64,000 bases of DNA, from the NCBI GenBank assembly GCA_018907035.1, contig JACCIC010000099.1:186001-250000 (forward strand), given 5' to 3'. Shown one piece after another: positions 45,006-57,512 of this stretch (its first letter is position 1; every line of letters starts with the position of its first letter). Position numbers and translations under genes: made by a program. The DNA comes from Sycobia sp. Sy_11 (Eukaryota > Arthropoda > Insecta > Hymenoptera > Epichrysomallidae). Below the pieces are notes generated by a model. That model saw nothing but the letters and a program-made list of their open reading frames with translations, made no database searches and was not told the origin of the DNA.

Positions 45006-46291
45006 TCAGGTATGTGAATAAGTCTTTCCCGTTTTTTTTCAAATTTTGAGCCTTTATTGTGAAAAAATGGTTACAAATGAATTATTGAAAGTATTGGCCA
45101 TCGCTAGCTACACCTTTTTCCCATCTTTCTGGCAACATACGAATGCCGTTGCGAAAAAATTCGACCGGTTTAGCCTCTATCCAGTCATCCACCCATTTTT
45201 TGGCTTCCTCGTAGGAATGGAAGTGCTGGTCAGCCAGGCCATGCGTCATCGATCTGAAGAGATGGTAATCAGACGGAGCAACGTCTGGACTATACGGCGG
45301 GTGGGGTAGGACTTCCCATTTGAGCGTTTCTAAGTATGTTTTCACCGGCGGTGCAACATGTGGGCAAGCATTGTCATGTTGCAAAATAACTTTGTCGTGC
45401 CTGTCGGAGTATTGTTGCCGTTTTTCTCGCAGTGCGCGGCTCAAACGCATCAATTGTCGTCGATAGACCTCGCCTGTGATCCTTTCATTCGGTTTCAGAA
45501 GCTCATAGTAAACCACACCTAGCTGGTCCCACCATATACAGAGCATGAGCTTGGCGCCATGAATATTTGGCTTGGCCGTCGATGATGATGCATGGCCGGG
45601 TAGTCCCCATGATTTTCTTCGCTTCGGATTATCGTAACGTATCCACTTTTCATCGCCAGTCACGATACGATGCAGAAAACCCATTCTTTTCTGTCGCTGA
45701 AGCAGCTGTTCGCAAGTGAAAAAACGCCGTTCGACGTCTCTCAGCTTCAGTTCGTACGGCACCCAATTCCCTTGCTTTTGGATCATTCCCATGGCTTTCA
45801 AACGCTTGGAAATGGTTGTTCGGTCAACTCCCAATGCTTCAGCAAGTTCTTCTTGCGTTTGACAAGAATCTTCATCAAGCAAAGTCGCCAATTCTCGATC
45901 TTCAAAGATTTGCGGCCGCCCGGAACGCTCCTTGTCTTCCACGTCGAAATCACCGCTTTTGAAGCGTCGAAACCATCCGCGAACACTTGAATCATCGACA
46001 CAACCTTCTCCATAAGCCTCCTGAAGCAATCGATGCGTCTCGGCAGCAGATTTCTTCAAATTGAACCAATAAAGTGAAACTTCCCGCAAATGACGTCGAC
46101 TCGGCTCAAATTTCGACATTTTCACGATATCAAAAATTTATGATGCGAAAAAATTTTAACTAATGTGTTAGTATGGAATTGTTGACATATGAATAAGCTT
46201 TGATTATGACATATGTAACCATTGAATACTCGCACAGTATTGGTGGCGCCATCTCTTACAACAAACGGGAAAGACTTATTCACACTCCTAA
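45006..46291 (-). mobile_element. Full-length mariner (1,286 bp) with intact transposase frame, inside the LINE
   Basis: The ends read TCAGGTATGTGAATAAGTCT and, inward from the right, TTAGGAGTGTGAATAAGTCT. TA lies outside each end (45004-45005 and 46292-46293). LINE sequence continues on both sides, so the mariner inserted later. It is the only transposon in the window whose transposase frame is fully open. Confidence 0.95.
45082..46125 (-). CDS. Mariner transposase, intact 347-codon frame
   Basis: It would bind its own terminal inverted repeats and move the element by cut and paste at TA. Residues 1-110 are two helix-turn-helix domains (YWFNLKKSAAETHRLLQEAYG, WFRRFKSGDFDVEDKERSGRP, LGVDRTTISKRLKAMG). 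WVPYEL follows at about 122. Catalytic residues are D in VTGDEKWI, D in LQHDNACPH and D in APSDYHLF, with 34 residues between the last two. Length is normal; the second Met (46119) is the more usual mariner start. One oddity is Cys where mariners normally have Arg in DNARPH, which may reduce activity. Confidence 0.93.
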   Translation of the reverse strand: MKMSKFEPSRRHLREVSLYWFNLKKSAAETHRLLQEAYGEGCVDDSSVRGWFRRFKSGDFDVEDKERSGRPQIFEDRELATLLDEDSCQTQEELAEALGVDRTTISKRLKAMGMIQKQGNWVPYELKLRDVERRFFTCEQLLQRQKRMGFLHRIVTGDEKWIRYDNPKRRKSWGLPGHASSSTAKPNIHGAKLMLCIWWDQLGVVYYELLKPNERITGEVYRRQLMRLSRALREKRQQYSDRHDKVILQHDNACPHVAPPVKTYLETLKWEVLPHPPYSPDVAPSDYHLFRSMTHGLADQHFHSYEEAKKWVDDWIEAKPVEFFRNGIRMLPERWEKGVASDGQYFQ

Positions 46292-47439
46292 TATTTTTTC
46301 CATCTTTTCTTTAAGTGCCTTTTGAGTAGCAAAGTATTCTTGACAATTGTAATCTAATATTAATCGCACATAACTTTTGAACAATATAGGTAAGATTTCG
46401 GGATCGCATCCCCACCATAAAAATGGTAGGGTGTTTAAATTTTATTGCGTATAGTAATTTATATGTTCCTTATAAATTAATTTATAATCAAATATAATAC
46501 CTAGAAATTTTACAGAATCACAGGACTAGCCTTGCCTTTAATTTTTAATTCTATGCTACCTACTCGAATGTTCTGTTTATTAAAGGGTAAAAATTTCGTT
46601 TTATGCTAGAATAATTTTAGCCCGATATCGTGAAAATTATTATAGATTTTATCAATAGTGTTTTTGATAACTCGATATCATCTTCAACTTGCGAGACTTT
46701 TACACTTTTCGGTACGTTTTTGATAATTTCGCATACGTAGAGACAGTATAAGATGAGACTTTTTTCCCGTCAGTATTAGTTATATTAAAAGATTTGATTT
46801 GAATCCACTTATTTTTTAAGACTTCCACTATGTTCCAGAGATATTTCATGTTAGTCCTAAAATTAATACTTCCTGCCAATGATCTGTAATATAGCCTCTT
46901 GTTCTCTTTTATTAGTTTACGAACTTATGTACATATTTTTTAAATTTCATATAATCTTCGTAGTATTTTGTTTTTGTCCATTTTTGAAACATTCTTTTTT
47001 GGCTCGAATGGCATCGTCGCAAATAGAGTCCCACCACGCTATTGAGTTTCTGTGTTGCTCTGATGTGATCAAATTTGATTCGGACTGACCAAAAAAAAAA
47101 CAACATTTTTATGTATTTTGATACAAATCTTTATTATCGCCTTCAAAATAAGCTCCTTTCGAGCCAATACTAATCATCCTAATGCTTACTGCAATTTTCC
47201 ATACACCTGTTGTAAGCCTCACCTGGGATTTTCTTCAGTTCCTTTAGCGAATTACTTTTTATGGCTTCAATGGACTTCTTCCTTGGAGTACTATATTAAA
47301 TCGCTCGAGAGATAATGTTTGTAAATATGTTATATTTTTCACTTGGCCTTGTTATATTGAATTTTTGATTAAACAAATTGTAAGATTCTTCTTACAAATA
47401 ATTTTTATATAGATTCCAATTCGTTTTAGTCGATCTTAT

Positions 47440-48180
47440 CTTAAAAGTTTTTTTTTCGAAAGATATTTTTTTCTAAATAAATAACTATTTTTATAGGATA
47501 ATGGTCTAAGTCTAGAGTGCCATCTTTTATTTTTACATAAATATTATCTGATATATACATACTAGAAAAAACTAGATCAATATTAGATGAGTACACAGTA
47601 TTAGGGTTTACAAAGGTTGTAGATGTTGTATTATGTAGGAACAGATTTCGTCGAATGTAGCTATTATAAAGATTTTCTTGATTGTTGTCATTTTTAGAAC
47701 AATTTCAGCTCACGTGATGTGTATTACAATCTCCTATGAGTATAGAATGTGATTTATTTTTAACATTATTGAGTAACGAGTCCCTTTGAAATTCATTAAG
47801 TATTGCATCCAAAGCTCAATAACAAGCTATTAAATCAATATTAGGTTTCACGTTCATGATTGATACACCTAAAAGGTTCTACAGATTCATCAGGACGGGC
47901 AATCTCTACGCGATATTTAAAATCATACTTATTACGCAACAAAATAATAATACCTCCTCCTTTTCATGCTTCTGTGTCTTTCCTAATTGTTTTAAAGCCT
48001 GGAACTTTAAAGTCTAATTCCTTTTGTTTAAGCCATGATTCTACACACACAAAAATGTCAATATTTTCCAACACTTTCATTAATTCTTCTCTTTCGTTGA
48101 CTATACTTCTTGAATTCCAGAAGAGTATCAGATATGAAGAAAATATCTTATTTTAAATTTTAATTCATACAATATTAAAA
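47440..48180 (-). pseudogene. LINE endonuclease remnant
   Basis: Carries LLFWNSRSIVNEREELMKVL, DIFVCVESWLKQKELDFKVPGFKTIRKD, then a stop, then GGGIIILLRNKYDFKYRVEIARP. This is the EEP endonuclease N-terminal half in the minus-strand LINE. Confidence 0.75.
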
Positions 48181-48499
48181 CATTTTATGTGGAACTAATT
48201 ATAATAATAATTAGAATGGAAATCGATTAATAAAAACTTTATTCTAGAAATTATAAACGCTGGGGACTTAATACTAATTTTTATATCTACTTTCGATTCT
48301 GTTCGTAACGCCATGAGTGGGTGAATATTTCCAATCATTTTACATAAATTATCTGTATCGTTTGTACATTCGTTCGCAATCTTTTTAATATTAGATTGAC
48401 CGTATGCACTATTAATACATTTTTTCAATTGGTAGAAATCTAAAACAAATTCTTTTTGATTTTCTTCTATTACATTATTGGCTGATATTAACATTATTT

Positions 48500-49440
48500 C
48501 GAAGCTTGACTCTTCTTTTTCTTTATCGATAATGTCTAGGTTGGCTTTCTTTTTTTACTTTTAGGCTTTGCAAATTCTTTAGATTCAGATATGTCTGTTT
48601 TATAGTTTTTATTGTGAGTTTCATCCTTATTAACGTGTTCTTATTCTTCAGGCGGTATTATACTTGAAGAATCGTCGGATTTAAGCGATAGCGGAGCATG
48701 ACTTTTAAAATTTTACTAACTACAGCTTGTTTATTTTGTGTTTCATGAGGATGATTATTGATATTATTTAAATTTTCTGTATTTATTTGTATCATTTTCT
48801 GTGAATTTACTAGAATTTGAGTGTGAAATTCCGAGCTTACCTTTCCTATATGGCCTTTCTGTTTATAAATAAAACAGTTTGTTTATTCGTTTGTTTATTC
48901 TGTGCTAAGATAAATCCAATGCGGCGTATTATCGTAAGTAACTTATATTACCTCCGGTAATTTTTGTTCAATTTCCTCTTTTATCTACACCTATCGCCTG
49001 AATGAGAGTATGTGGGAACGACCCACCTTGCTAGAACTAGCTCTAATATATTGCATTTGAGAAACTATGATAACGCCATTACTCTCCAGAGCTTTAGTAA
49101 GTACTTCGTTAGGAATATTCGGACTTACGTTAGAAAGAACCAATCTCTTATTTTTCCCAATGAGAGGTCTTATTTTTAGTACGTGGGAGTTAACTTACAG
49201 ATCTGAGTTATTGAGATTTTCTATCACGAGTACTATTTAAGAATCAACACACACACTCAACTTCCTGATAGCTTAGATATAAATTTTATTTCATTGACTT
49301 CGTCAGTTTTTCTAAGCCGTAAATGTAATCATCAATCGAATATCCTTCTATTGAGTCGATTACTATAGCTTGATCCTTCGTTGGTGTTAAATATTTGGCT
49401 GTAATATTGACGTATTTTGACATCGATAAAGTGACACTTT
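48500..49440 (-). pseudogene. LINE ORF1 remnant
   Basis: Contains GKNKRLVLSNVSPNIPNEVLTKALESNGV and SSSKVGRSHILSFRR before a stop. The first part is nearly the same as in the plus-strand LINE at about 5930-6000. Confidence 0.7.
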
Positions 49441-49519
49441 ATTGCGAGAGAAGATCCCTGTGTTCAGAAATCATTGTCTCTGTATTGTCCTCTCGCCGCG
49501 TATATCTGTGCCTAGTTCA

Positions 49520-49757
49520 AAAGTACCATAAGTTGGGAGATTGAGGCCTACGATGGCTTGATCGCTAGAGCGAAGGACTAGTAACTTGGCGATCCGAGTT
49601 CAAATCCCGGTCTTGGACGATTGACACGAGTACCGCTGTAATAATTTACATGTGCTTTGTTTACAAACACATCGTAGACCTCCGTCGCTGATTAGCACCA
49701 ATATTTGGAAGCATAAACGGAGCGACGTTAAATAACATATAAACAAAAAAAAAGAAA
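49520..49757 (+). repeat. tRNA-derived SINE
   Basis: The 5' part has pol III boxes: an A box (tggcttgatcgctagagcg, about 49554-49572) and a B box (gagttcaaatcccgg, about 49597-49611). It is followed by a tRNA-unrelated body and a LINE-like end (ggagcgacgttaaataacat) with an A-rich tail. It is not a tRNA gene: the acceptor stem and anticodon arm do not fold as required. Confidence 0.72.
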
Positions 49758-49759
49758 TT

Positions 49760-52340
49760 GGAAGATTTTTAAGTACTATTCTGGCATACTAAATGGCCAT
49801 CAATAGTTTCTGAGTTGAACGACAACAATGTGACCTGTGCGAGCACAGTTCACATCACACTCGCAGAGTGGGGGAGTAAGAATCAAGGCTCTTAATTTTT
49901 ATTTCCAAATCATGTAAGAAAGGATTGAAGAAGAATAGATATTGTCTCAGAAAAGCAATATATTACAATCGAAAATAGAGTCAAAAATGTATTTTGAAAA
50001 CGTTACTCAAATATTTGAAAAAACTGTAGCTAATCCTTGAGGAATTTTAAGATATTTTTATTCTTACACATTTTTAGTTAAGCTTAATTTTCAAGATAAA
50101 AATCCGAAAATTTATCTAAAAAGCTTTTCTGATGACAATGTTTCAAATTTTGATTCCATCAATTTTCAAGAAATTTGATGGCATGATTCTAATAATAAAT
50201 TAAATATAACTTTAAAAAAATAAGAGGTACAGAAGTAAAAAAATTTAAAGAAAACCAATAATTCTTTTAAAAAAATTGATACGCGTATTTATATGGTAGC
50301 TAAGTTTAAACACAATTATTCTAAAAGTACTGTCGATAATATAGTAAACACTGAAGTTTTTTTCTAATTCATTACGCATTGATCATTCCATTCATATTTG
50401 AAAAGTGCAATAAACTATAAACATTTAGTTCAATTTAATGAATGTCATTTTATTGTGCTCATTGTTTAGATATTAAGAAATGATTGCATAATATTATAAG
50501 TTGCATCCCATTTGTGTCGAGTTGTGAATCTTTTCGATATTCAATTTATTGTGGTATATTAGTTGTTATTTTTTATAATTATTATAAGTGAGAATAAAAG
50601 TACTATTAAATTGGTTGTTTCTTTTCTTCGTGTTTAGTATGTTTTAATATATGAACATATACTACAGAATTTGGTAATCCCCCTGCCCCTACGTCTCAAG
50701 TCAATAATCGTTATGCGTCTGCAGCAATGCATGTATATTATAATTTTTATTCTGAATTTGTTTTATTATGTGAAAGAGATTAGGTATATATGTTTTCACT
50801 ATTTTGTATAATATTGCTCTGCAAATTGCACGCGGTGCTTATTTTAGTTTCTTGGTGAATTTTGTGCTGATTCTGATAATGGATTTGGAACTAATTCCAT
50901 TGTCGTTTACTGACTTTGATGATTTGTGCTTTACTTCTTACAGAATTGTGTACAGTTCGAAGTACTTCAGTTACACCATTGTATTTTAATGTTTACATTC
51001 AAGAGAAAGATTTTGACCGAGCAACTCATAACTTTAATTGGATCGTTGAATCGTCTTTGCACTTTTCGGCGAGTCTTTAGAGGTCATGAAGACTCGGACC
51101 TCCAGCAGAGGCATCTTGAAAATCTTTGATAGCGAAATATACTGTTAATATTTTGGATCGAAAAAATTGTAGAATGGCTGCGTCAGGTTCATTTTCATAA
51201 AAGAAGACCTGGGTAGATTCCACGTACTTACAAATTTTTGCTGTAATAGCGTAACCAGAACGTACTGAAGCTCTTCAAAGTCTATATTAGCTTTTACATA
51301 ATATTGGTTTTTTCCTTCTACAAATGTCTTACATCCGTCAATTACATCAAGAACGTCGAATATGTATTAAGTGTAATATCATGATATATAAACAAACGAA
51401 TATAATACGAATGCTCTATTATAATATAAAAGAATATACAATAATATATTAAAAACTTCAGTTGTTTCACAAGAATGACACTATGTATGCATCGGTAACA
51501 TATCTTTAGGTGGTTAAAGTATCTTATAAGACATTAATTTTACAAGGAGTATGCGAGAAAAAATTCCTTCAGTGTTGCATTTCTTTTACTTATGTTTAGT
51601 ATAACATTTCGTAATATTTCCATTTCCTAGGTTTAATAATACTAATATATGTTACAGTAATTAATCATTGTAACATTGCTAGAACTATTATACAATATTA
51701 ACGATAGTTTGATCATTTGAAATTAAAGTTTCAGAAGCTCTAATCTTTTCGAGCACACTAGTACGAGTTCCATGTTGAAATTATAGAACACTAGTTGCGA
51801 ATTACTTTCTAGCAATATGAAATACTCGTATAGATCTAAGCAACATAAATATCGAGCGTCCTAGAAATAATACTAGTTTAATATTTTTGTTATGTTGTAC
51901 GTGATAGATACATATAGCTGATAAATTTGTTTTTTGTTTCAGATCAATTGGATGGTTGCAAACTTTTTTCGCGTGATCTTGAAAAAGCGTAATATAATCA
52001 ATAATAATTTAAATGTTTATTTTATTGTAAGAAAAATTTAAAGCTCCTTTCATTACCAATAAATATAAAATCACCTTCCAATATAATTAAATATTAATGA
52101 ATATAAATAGATATAAAAAACATTCTATAAAATCTTCAAAAGGAGGTTGAAAAATGAAAAGAGATTCTTATGTCAAATAGAAATATTAATGAATAAAAAT
52201 GTAATATTGACACTAGAAGTGTACGTTAACATTCTTTATGCCTTTTTAAGCTAAACAGTAAGTTGAACACATTCATTTTTTAATTAATTTGTTTTCATAT
52301 ATATTGAATTGGCTGTAGTGAAAGTAATCTGCTTAAGCTG
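49760..52340. other. No gene recognised
   Basis: AT-rich with scattered short frames. A splice-acceptor-like tttgttttttgtttcag at about 51930-51946 precedes a short open stretch ending in TAA, too short to support as an exon. Confidence 0.4.
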
Positions 52341-52359
52341 TAATTACGCAACATAGAAA

Positions 52360-52560
52360 AAATGTCGTATGCTTCGAAATGTTAGAATGCTTGAAATTGT
52401 CGAGTACAGTCCCCTCGAAGCAGCTATATGCAATGAGCTTAAAACTTTCTTGAAGTTCGAAGAAAATTCAAATTGCGGATGGAATTTCCGGCCAATCAAT
52501 AAAGCTTCGGCCATGCAAGAGTGCGCGCGCACGACGCGTTCTTCTAATAATCGAGAACAG

Positions 52561-52613
<53 letters not shown>

Positions 52614-52740
52614 CGCGAATTTACCATCGTAAGGCTGAGTCGTGTAGGACGGAGGCGAGCTGTTAGAGGAGTGCTGTACTGCTAAGCGCGGAGACATCGC
52701 AGCGGTCGGAAGGGGACAGAGAAGCGAACACCTCGTCAAG
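52360..52740. other. GC-richer island, possible host regulatory or exon sequence
   Basis: CpG-containing sequence (gcgcgcgcacgacgcg, gcggagacatcgcagcggtcgg) stands out from the AT-rich surroundings. Frames here run through the AT repeat and are not credible. It may be a host promoter or UTR. Confidence 0.3.
52563..52610. repeat. (AT)n microsatellite
   Basis: AT run of 48 bp in an otherwise GC-richer stretch (52360-52740). Confidence 0.95.
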
Positions 52741-52759
52741 GGCGTAAATTAGCCTGATT

Positions 52760-54290
52760 TTGATAAATCGCTGACAACGCCAGAATTACGGCATAATAAT
52801 TTAAGAAACCGATGTTCGCTCTTGCCCCGAGCCATGCCGTAGCAACCGAAGCGTGAACCGTTTTGTTTCTGAACAGTACGGGGACGATCGAATGTAAAAG
52901 TACAATGGAAGGGCATAAAAATGAAATAAAGTGCTCTAATAGTGAGAGGGAGCGAGAGAAATGCGATTTAATTTCTATAAGGCACTGCGGTAGTCTCAAA
53001 ACAGTTTCGCCGAAAATTATAGTCTAATGAATGTGTTTCATCACCGACAATGATCACTTCATAAAAAGAAAATCTATTAAATATTTATTTTCGTTGAAAA
53101 AAATAGGATAACTTCATGATATTTTATATTATATTTAGATTATATTCTACATTCTTGTAAAATGCTAATTCACTTCTTCAAATAAAAATTTATACAATAG
53201 TAAAAAATGTAATTAATTAATCGTCCGTTAAAAATATATTCTGTTAATTTTCAGTTACAATAACGTAAATAGTTTTTTGTACTTTATTATGCTAATCTTT
53301 TACACATTACTACTTCATTACTGTATTTATTTTCGACATCGTTATGTTTTTAAGATTTCTCTGCTCTAGTTTATTATACAAATTATTCCATTTTGAATAA
53401 TGAATTATAATAAATTTTACTAAAATGCTATCCAGAAAAATTTGTAGAATATAAAGATAACTAACGGTGACGATTAGCATATAAATAATAAAGATACAGT
53501 TACTGCTTAAAAAGGCCCAAGTATTATATAAAAATCAAACACGTAAGACTTTTGTATGTGAAAATTTAGAGTGAATTTGCACCATCAATTTAAATTATTC
53601 TCTTTTATTCTATTCTTCAGAACTCCTATTAAATTTCAGAACTGGCATATGTAATGAAGCATACGTTGATATACAATAGATGTAAAAACGGAATTCTATA
53701 CGTTTTTATAATGCTTATAAAAATTATAAGATTCCATTATTTAAAATAAGGTATTCTTAAACTTACAATAAATTTTTTTTCTTAATATTTTATTATGTTT
53801 CATGTAAAAGGAAATTTTATATGAAAAATAATATTAAAATTATTTGATCAGTAATTAAATTATACTTTAATGCTTAGTGAGCTATATTTAATAAAAGAGA
53901 ATCAAAATCTTTATTTAAAGATTTCAATATAGTTAACCTAAAAATGAGATACACGTTTTAAGTATACCATGTTTGCTAGTCAAATTGTAAAGCTTGTTTG
54001 AAAGCATGTTTTGAAAATATAACGTTATAATGTTTTTTACACCTATATATTGTATTTTATAGATGATAAATTAGATTATAGATTTATTTTATAAATAAAA
54101 TTTATCCTACTGATTAATTATAGATATATTACGATTCTGTGCAGCCTAATTTTATTAAAAACCAATAAGCCTTAAATAAACAATTAACTAGCATTTTTTA
54201 TACAGTATGTGTATATTTTCATCTATTTTTAATTCTACTAATCATTTATTAACATTAATTTTGGACCGCCTTTAAGCTTCGATATAAAAA
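52760..54290. other. No gene recognised
   Basis: Mostly AT-rich DNA with no long frame or repeat structure on either strand. Confidence 0.4.
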
Positions 54291-54299
54291 AAACTTAGA

Positions 54300-54700
54300 C
54301 GACTGATCAGCGCACGATACCATGTTTGCTTGCGCGCTTAGTAGAAAAGAAGTCGGCGTTAGTGCTGCACGAGGGGGTTATGCATCGACGTCGTTCATCA
54401 TTCTATTCGCCGGCGTCGGGGAGAGAATATTCCTAGACTCACCCTCTCACTCACACTCTTCTCTCTTTCTCACTCTCTCTAAACCCTGTACGATTCTGCA
54501 GCCACCCTCGCAAGCGCATACATAAAGGCAAGGCAGGCGCACTGAATCGACACCACGGCCTCGTCCGTGAAGGAGAAGAAGAAAAGGCACAGAAAAGGCG
54601 ATAGAAGATGATTGCTGATGTATACGGCAGTGGCTGAGTACACGCGAAATCTGTTGTATATATAATATAGATTGTAACAATCTTTAATCGGTAGACGTCT
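54300..54700. promoter_or_regulatory. GC-rich island, possible host promoter or 5' exon
   Basis: Contains CpG-rich stretches (tattcgccggcgtcggggag, cacggcctcgtccgtgaagg) and a CT-rich tract (54440-54480), followed within 60 bp by two long (AT)n tracts. No start codon with a convincing frame was found. The assignment rests on composition only. Confidence 0.3.
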
Positions 54701-54736
54701 TCATCAGCGGCTGAAACGGAGCGTGGACGTATATAT

Positions 54737-54738
<2 letters not shown>

Positions 54739-54792
<54 letters not shown>
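54739..54792. repeat. (AT)n microsatellite
   Basis: AT run of about 54 bp with one interruption. Confidence 0.94.
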
Positions 54793-54794
<2 letters not shown>

Positions 54795-54927
54795 CTTATA
54801 TTGTGCGCTCGATGAGGCGAATGATCGCTTTATTTTTCCGGCTTTCGGTGTGCTGTCGAATTATAAATCTTATAGGTATATGATTATATGATTCGTAAAA
54901 ATACTTATTATTATTCAATCGAATGAC

Positions 54928-54930
<3 letters not shown>

Positions 54931-54981
<51 letters not shown>

Positions 54982-55290
54982 TAAAACGCATACCGTGACA
55001 ATCTTAAGTATTACGCGAGGTAACTCATCAACGCAGCGAATTCACAAACGCAGATCAAGAAGGTAAAATTATGTGTAAAATCCAACATGCATTTTGGGCA
55101 GTTGTTAATCATTTTTGCACTATACGGCTTCTTTTATCGCTAGAGAGAGAGCGCATGAAAAAAAAAGAAACGGGGCGGACTTATAGATGCAAAGAAAAGC
55201 AAGAATGAGTGGAATGTAAGAATCGCTGAAAAAGCGAGCAGTTGAGCATTCGTAGAGCTGCTTCAGCAGTATCTGTCCATTGTGCAAACA
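54931..55290. repeat. (AT)n tract and interspersed repeat, copy B
   Basis: The AT run 54931-54979 is followed by a segment (55058-55125) matching 37985-38050 at phrase level. Both copies sit just after an (AT)n tract and share a later ctgtccatt. Confidence 0.5.
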
Positions 55291-55299
55291 ATTATTATA

Positions 55300-56920
55300 A
55301 TTCTAAAAAATTGCCTCTGTTTCCACTAATACCTGTGAGAACCTAGGGATCCTCGCACATGTCAGACAAACGATAATAGAAAAAGAGAGCTTATTTGAAA
55401 ATTTAACTTCTCATCTATTTTAAGATCCCTAAGTATTGATACAATAGTACCTTGTATAATACAATATATAATTATATAATTCATATCCTGCAACAATTAT
55501 TTATAATTGCCTCTAATGCATATGGACTTTTACATAAATTTTTTCAGTTGCTAATCCCAGTCAGTTACCTCACTTACAAACCATTATAACTAAAAAAAAA
55601 CAATCGATTATTTATGGTCATGGCATGGAATAGCTAAACTTTTCTCATCAAATAAAAAAGTTAATAGTAATTTTATATGAAACTAAAGTTATGATTATAT
55701 ATTTAGACAAATGCAATAATAACATAATATAAATGATACAGTAATTTTAATTTTAAATTATTTTGTTTCTTATTCCATAAATTTGGTTGTGTTAATAACA
55801 TTTTCCAGAGCTCTTCAGAAACGATAGATTCACCATTTTGGGCATATTATTTTAGTAAAATTGAATTTTTTTAAATTTTTATCAATAAAATACCTTTAAT
55901 ATACGGTAATAATTGTTGCAAAAAATATTTGTGCCTATCCTCTACTCGTAATATTAGGAGGCAAAACCGATACTATAATACATCAAAAACATAGCATGAG
56001 TAATAATAATTTGGAAGTAAATAGAGAATGCTAATTGCAAATGATGCTACTTAGTATGTTAATAGTATTCAAATTGTGTTCGGTAGACTTTGGGTACTGC
56101 TGAAACTACGCCCTTTATGCCTGCATTCATAAGTGTAATTCGGACTCGCGTGCGCAAGTTTAGTTAGAGAAATCATAGTTTCATTGTATAATAAATACAA
56201 TAATTAATGTGAAACTTTCATCAGAAGTTCGTTGTTCTAGTCAAATTTTGCTTCAGCTTGAATAATTACGTAATATAAGTATTGTTTAATATATGTGCTT
56301 TTCTTGATAAACTTTATCGAAGAAAATACACTTAAGTCAACAATTAATATGCATAGAAAAAAGAGGGAAAAAATAAATTTGATTTTTAAATCTATATCGT
56401 AAGAATACAAAATTAATAAGTGTCATTTCTGACTATGACTTTGGTCCTATACTAATAGAGAATGAACCTCGCAAAGTCTTTATATCTATTATATAACCAT
56501 AGTAATTAATGATTTTATTTATACATTTTTTCAGTTAAGTATAAAATTTGAATTTTAATCTTTTAATTAAAGGCTTTTACTCCATTCCGCTCTATAGAAC
56601 TGAAAGTTTCTAAAACTCCGAAATTATTTCTTATATAATTAAATAATTAAAATTCTTGAGGTTATTGGTGGCGAATTTAGTATAAAATACAAAAATTGAT
56701 CTTAAGATATTTTAATAAGCAATCTTTGGCGACAAAATGCAACAATTCATAACTTTAGGAAATCCGAAATTTTGATAGAAATGAAAAATAGACTCATGTC
56801 CTTTACCCACTTAGAAGTTGATTGGGATAGTAAAAAAGTAGATTGGCATGCTACTTATGACGCTTTCATCTGATCTATTTTAAATTTCTATTTCAATTTC
56901 TTAAACGACGCCTAAACTCG
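55300..56920. other. No gene recognised
   Basis: AT-rich, no frame longer than about 60 codons and no repeat structure noticed. Confidence 0.4.

Positions 56921-56922
<2 letters not shown>

Positions 56923-56972
<50 letters not shown>
56923..56972. repeat. (AT)n microsatellite abutting the second Helitron
   Basis: AT run of 50 bp ending four bases before the Helitron CTAG end, in line with insertion into an AT target. Confidence 0.94.
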
Positions 56973-56976
<4 letters not shown>

Positions 56977-57473
56977 CTAGTATCCCCTGTCTCGGCTTCG
57001 CCCGAGATAATAATTTATTCGCGTACCTTCCATATAAAGAGCTGCTTCAATAAATATAGACGCTGCTTTGAAGCAGTTTTTTACATCTTATATTTTGCAT
57101 GCGGCTTCTACGGGGAAATATTGTACTTTCGAGTTCAGACAGTAGAATACGATGTCCACGTACCTCGGGACGACTTCTTCAATTAGATTAATGTTCGGAT
57201 GTTAGAATACAAAACTCTACGCAGAAGTCGTCCCGTCATATCTGAAAAAAATATTCTGCCTCCCGAACACGAAGTTCCCCGTAGAAGTCGTCCCGAGAAA
57301 CCTGGACATCGTATTCTACTGTACGAGTACGAAATTCTCTACCGAAAACGAAACTACAATATTTCCCCGTAAAAGTCGTATCTCAGATGTAAAATGTATT
57401 CTGTATATTTTTATATTTCAAATTAAATTACGGGAATGTTTATTAGTATGATTTGGTATATAATTATCTTATA

Positions 57474-57512
<39 letters not shown>

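Larger units (their letters stand above)
43940..49440 (-). mobile_element. Second degenerate LINE, RNase H-bearing, interrupted by a mariner
   Basis: In minus-strand order: an ORF1 remnant with NKRLVLSNVSPNIPNEVL (about 49100-49150), an endonuclease start with FWNSRSIVNEREELMKVLENIDIFVCVESW (about 47980-48125), an RT tail with INKVYNNFHDIGLKL-like and KFLGIIFDY-like pieces (about 46450-46680), then after the mariner an RNase H-like and tail region (43950-44960). It is the same family as the LINE at 5640-9640 by the shared ORF1 signature. The RT core is missing or unrecognisable, and stops are frequent. Confidence 0.78.

Noticed and set aside
49540..49620. Functional tRNA gene
   Set aside because: A and B boxes are present but acceptor and anticodon arms do not pair; SINE body and A-rich tail follow.
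51930..52040. Host exon after a good acceptor
   Set aside because: Short low-complexity frame with no conserved residues and no partner exon found.
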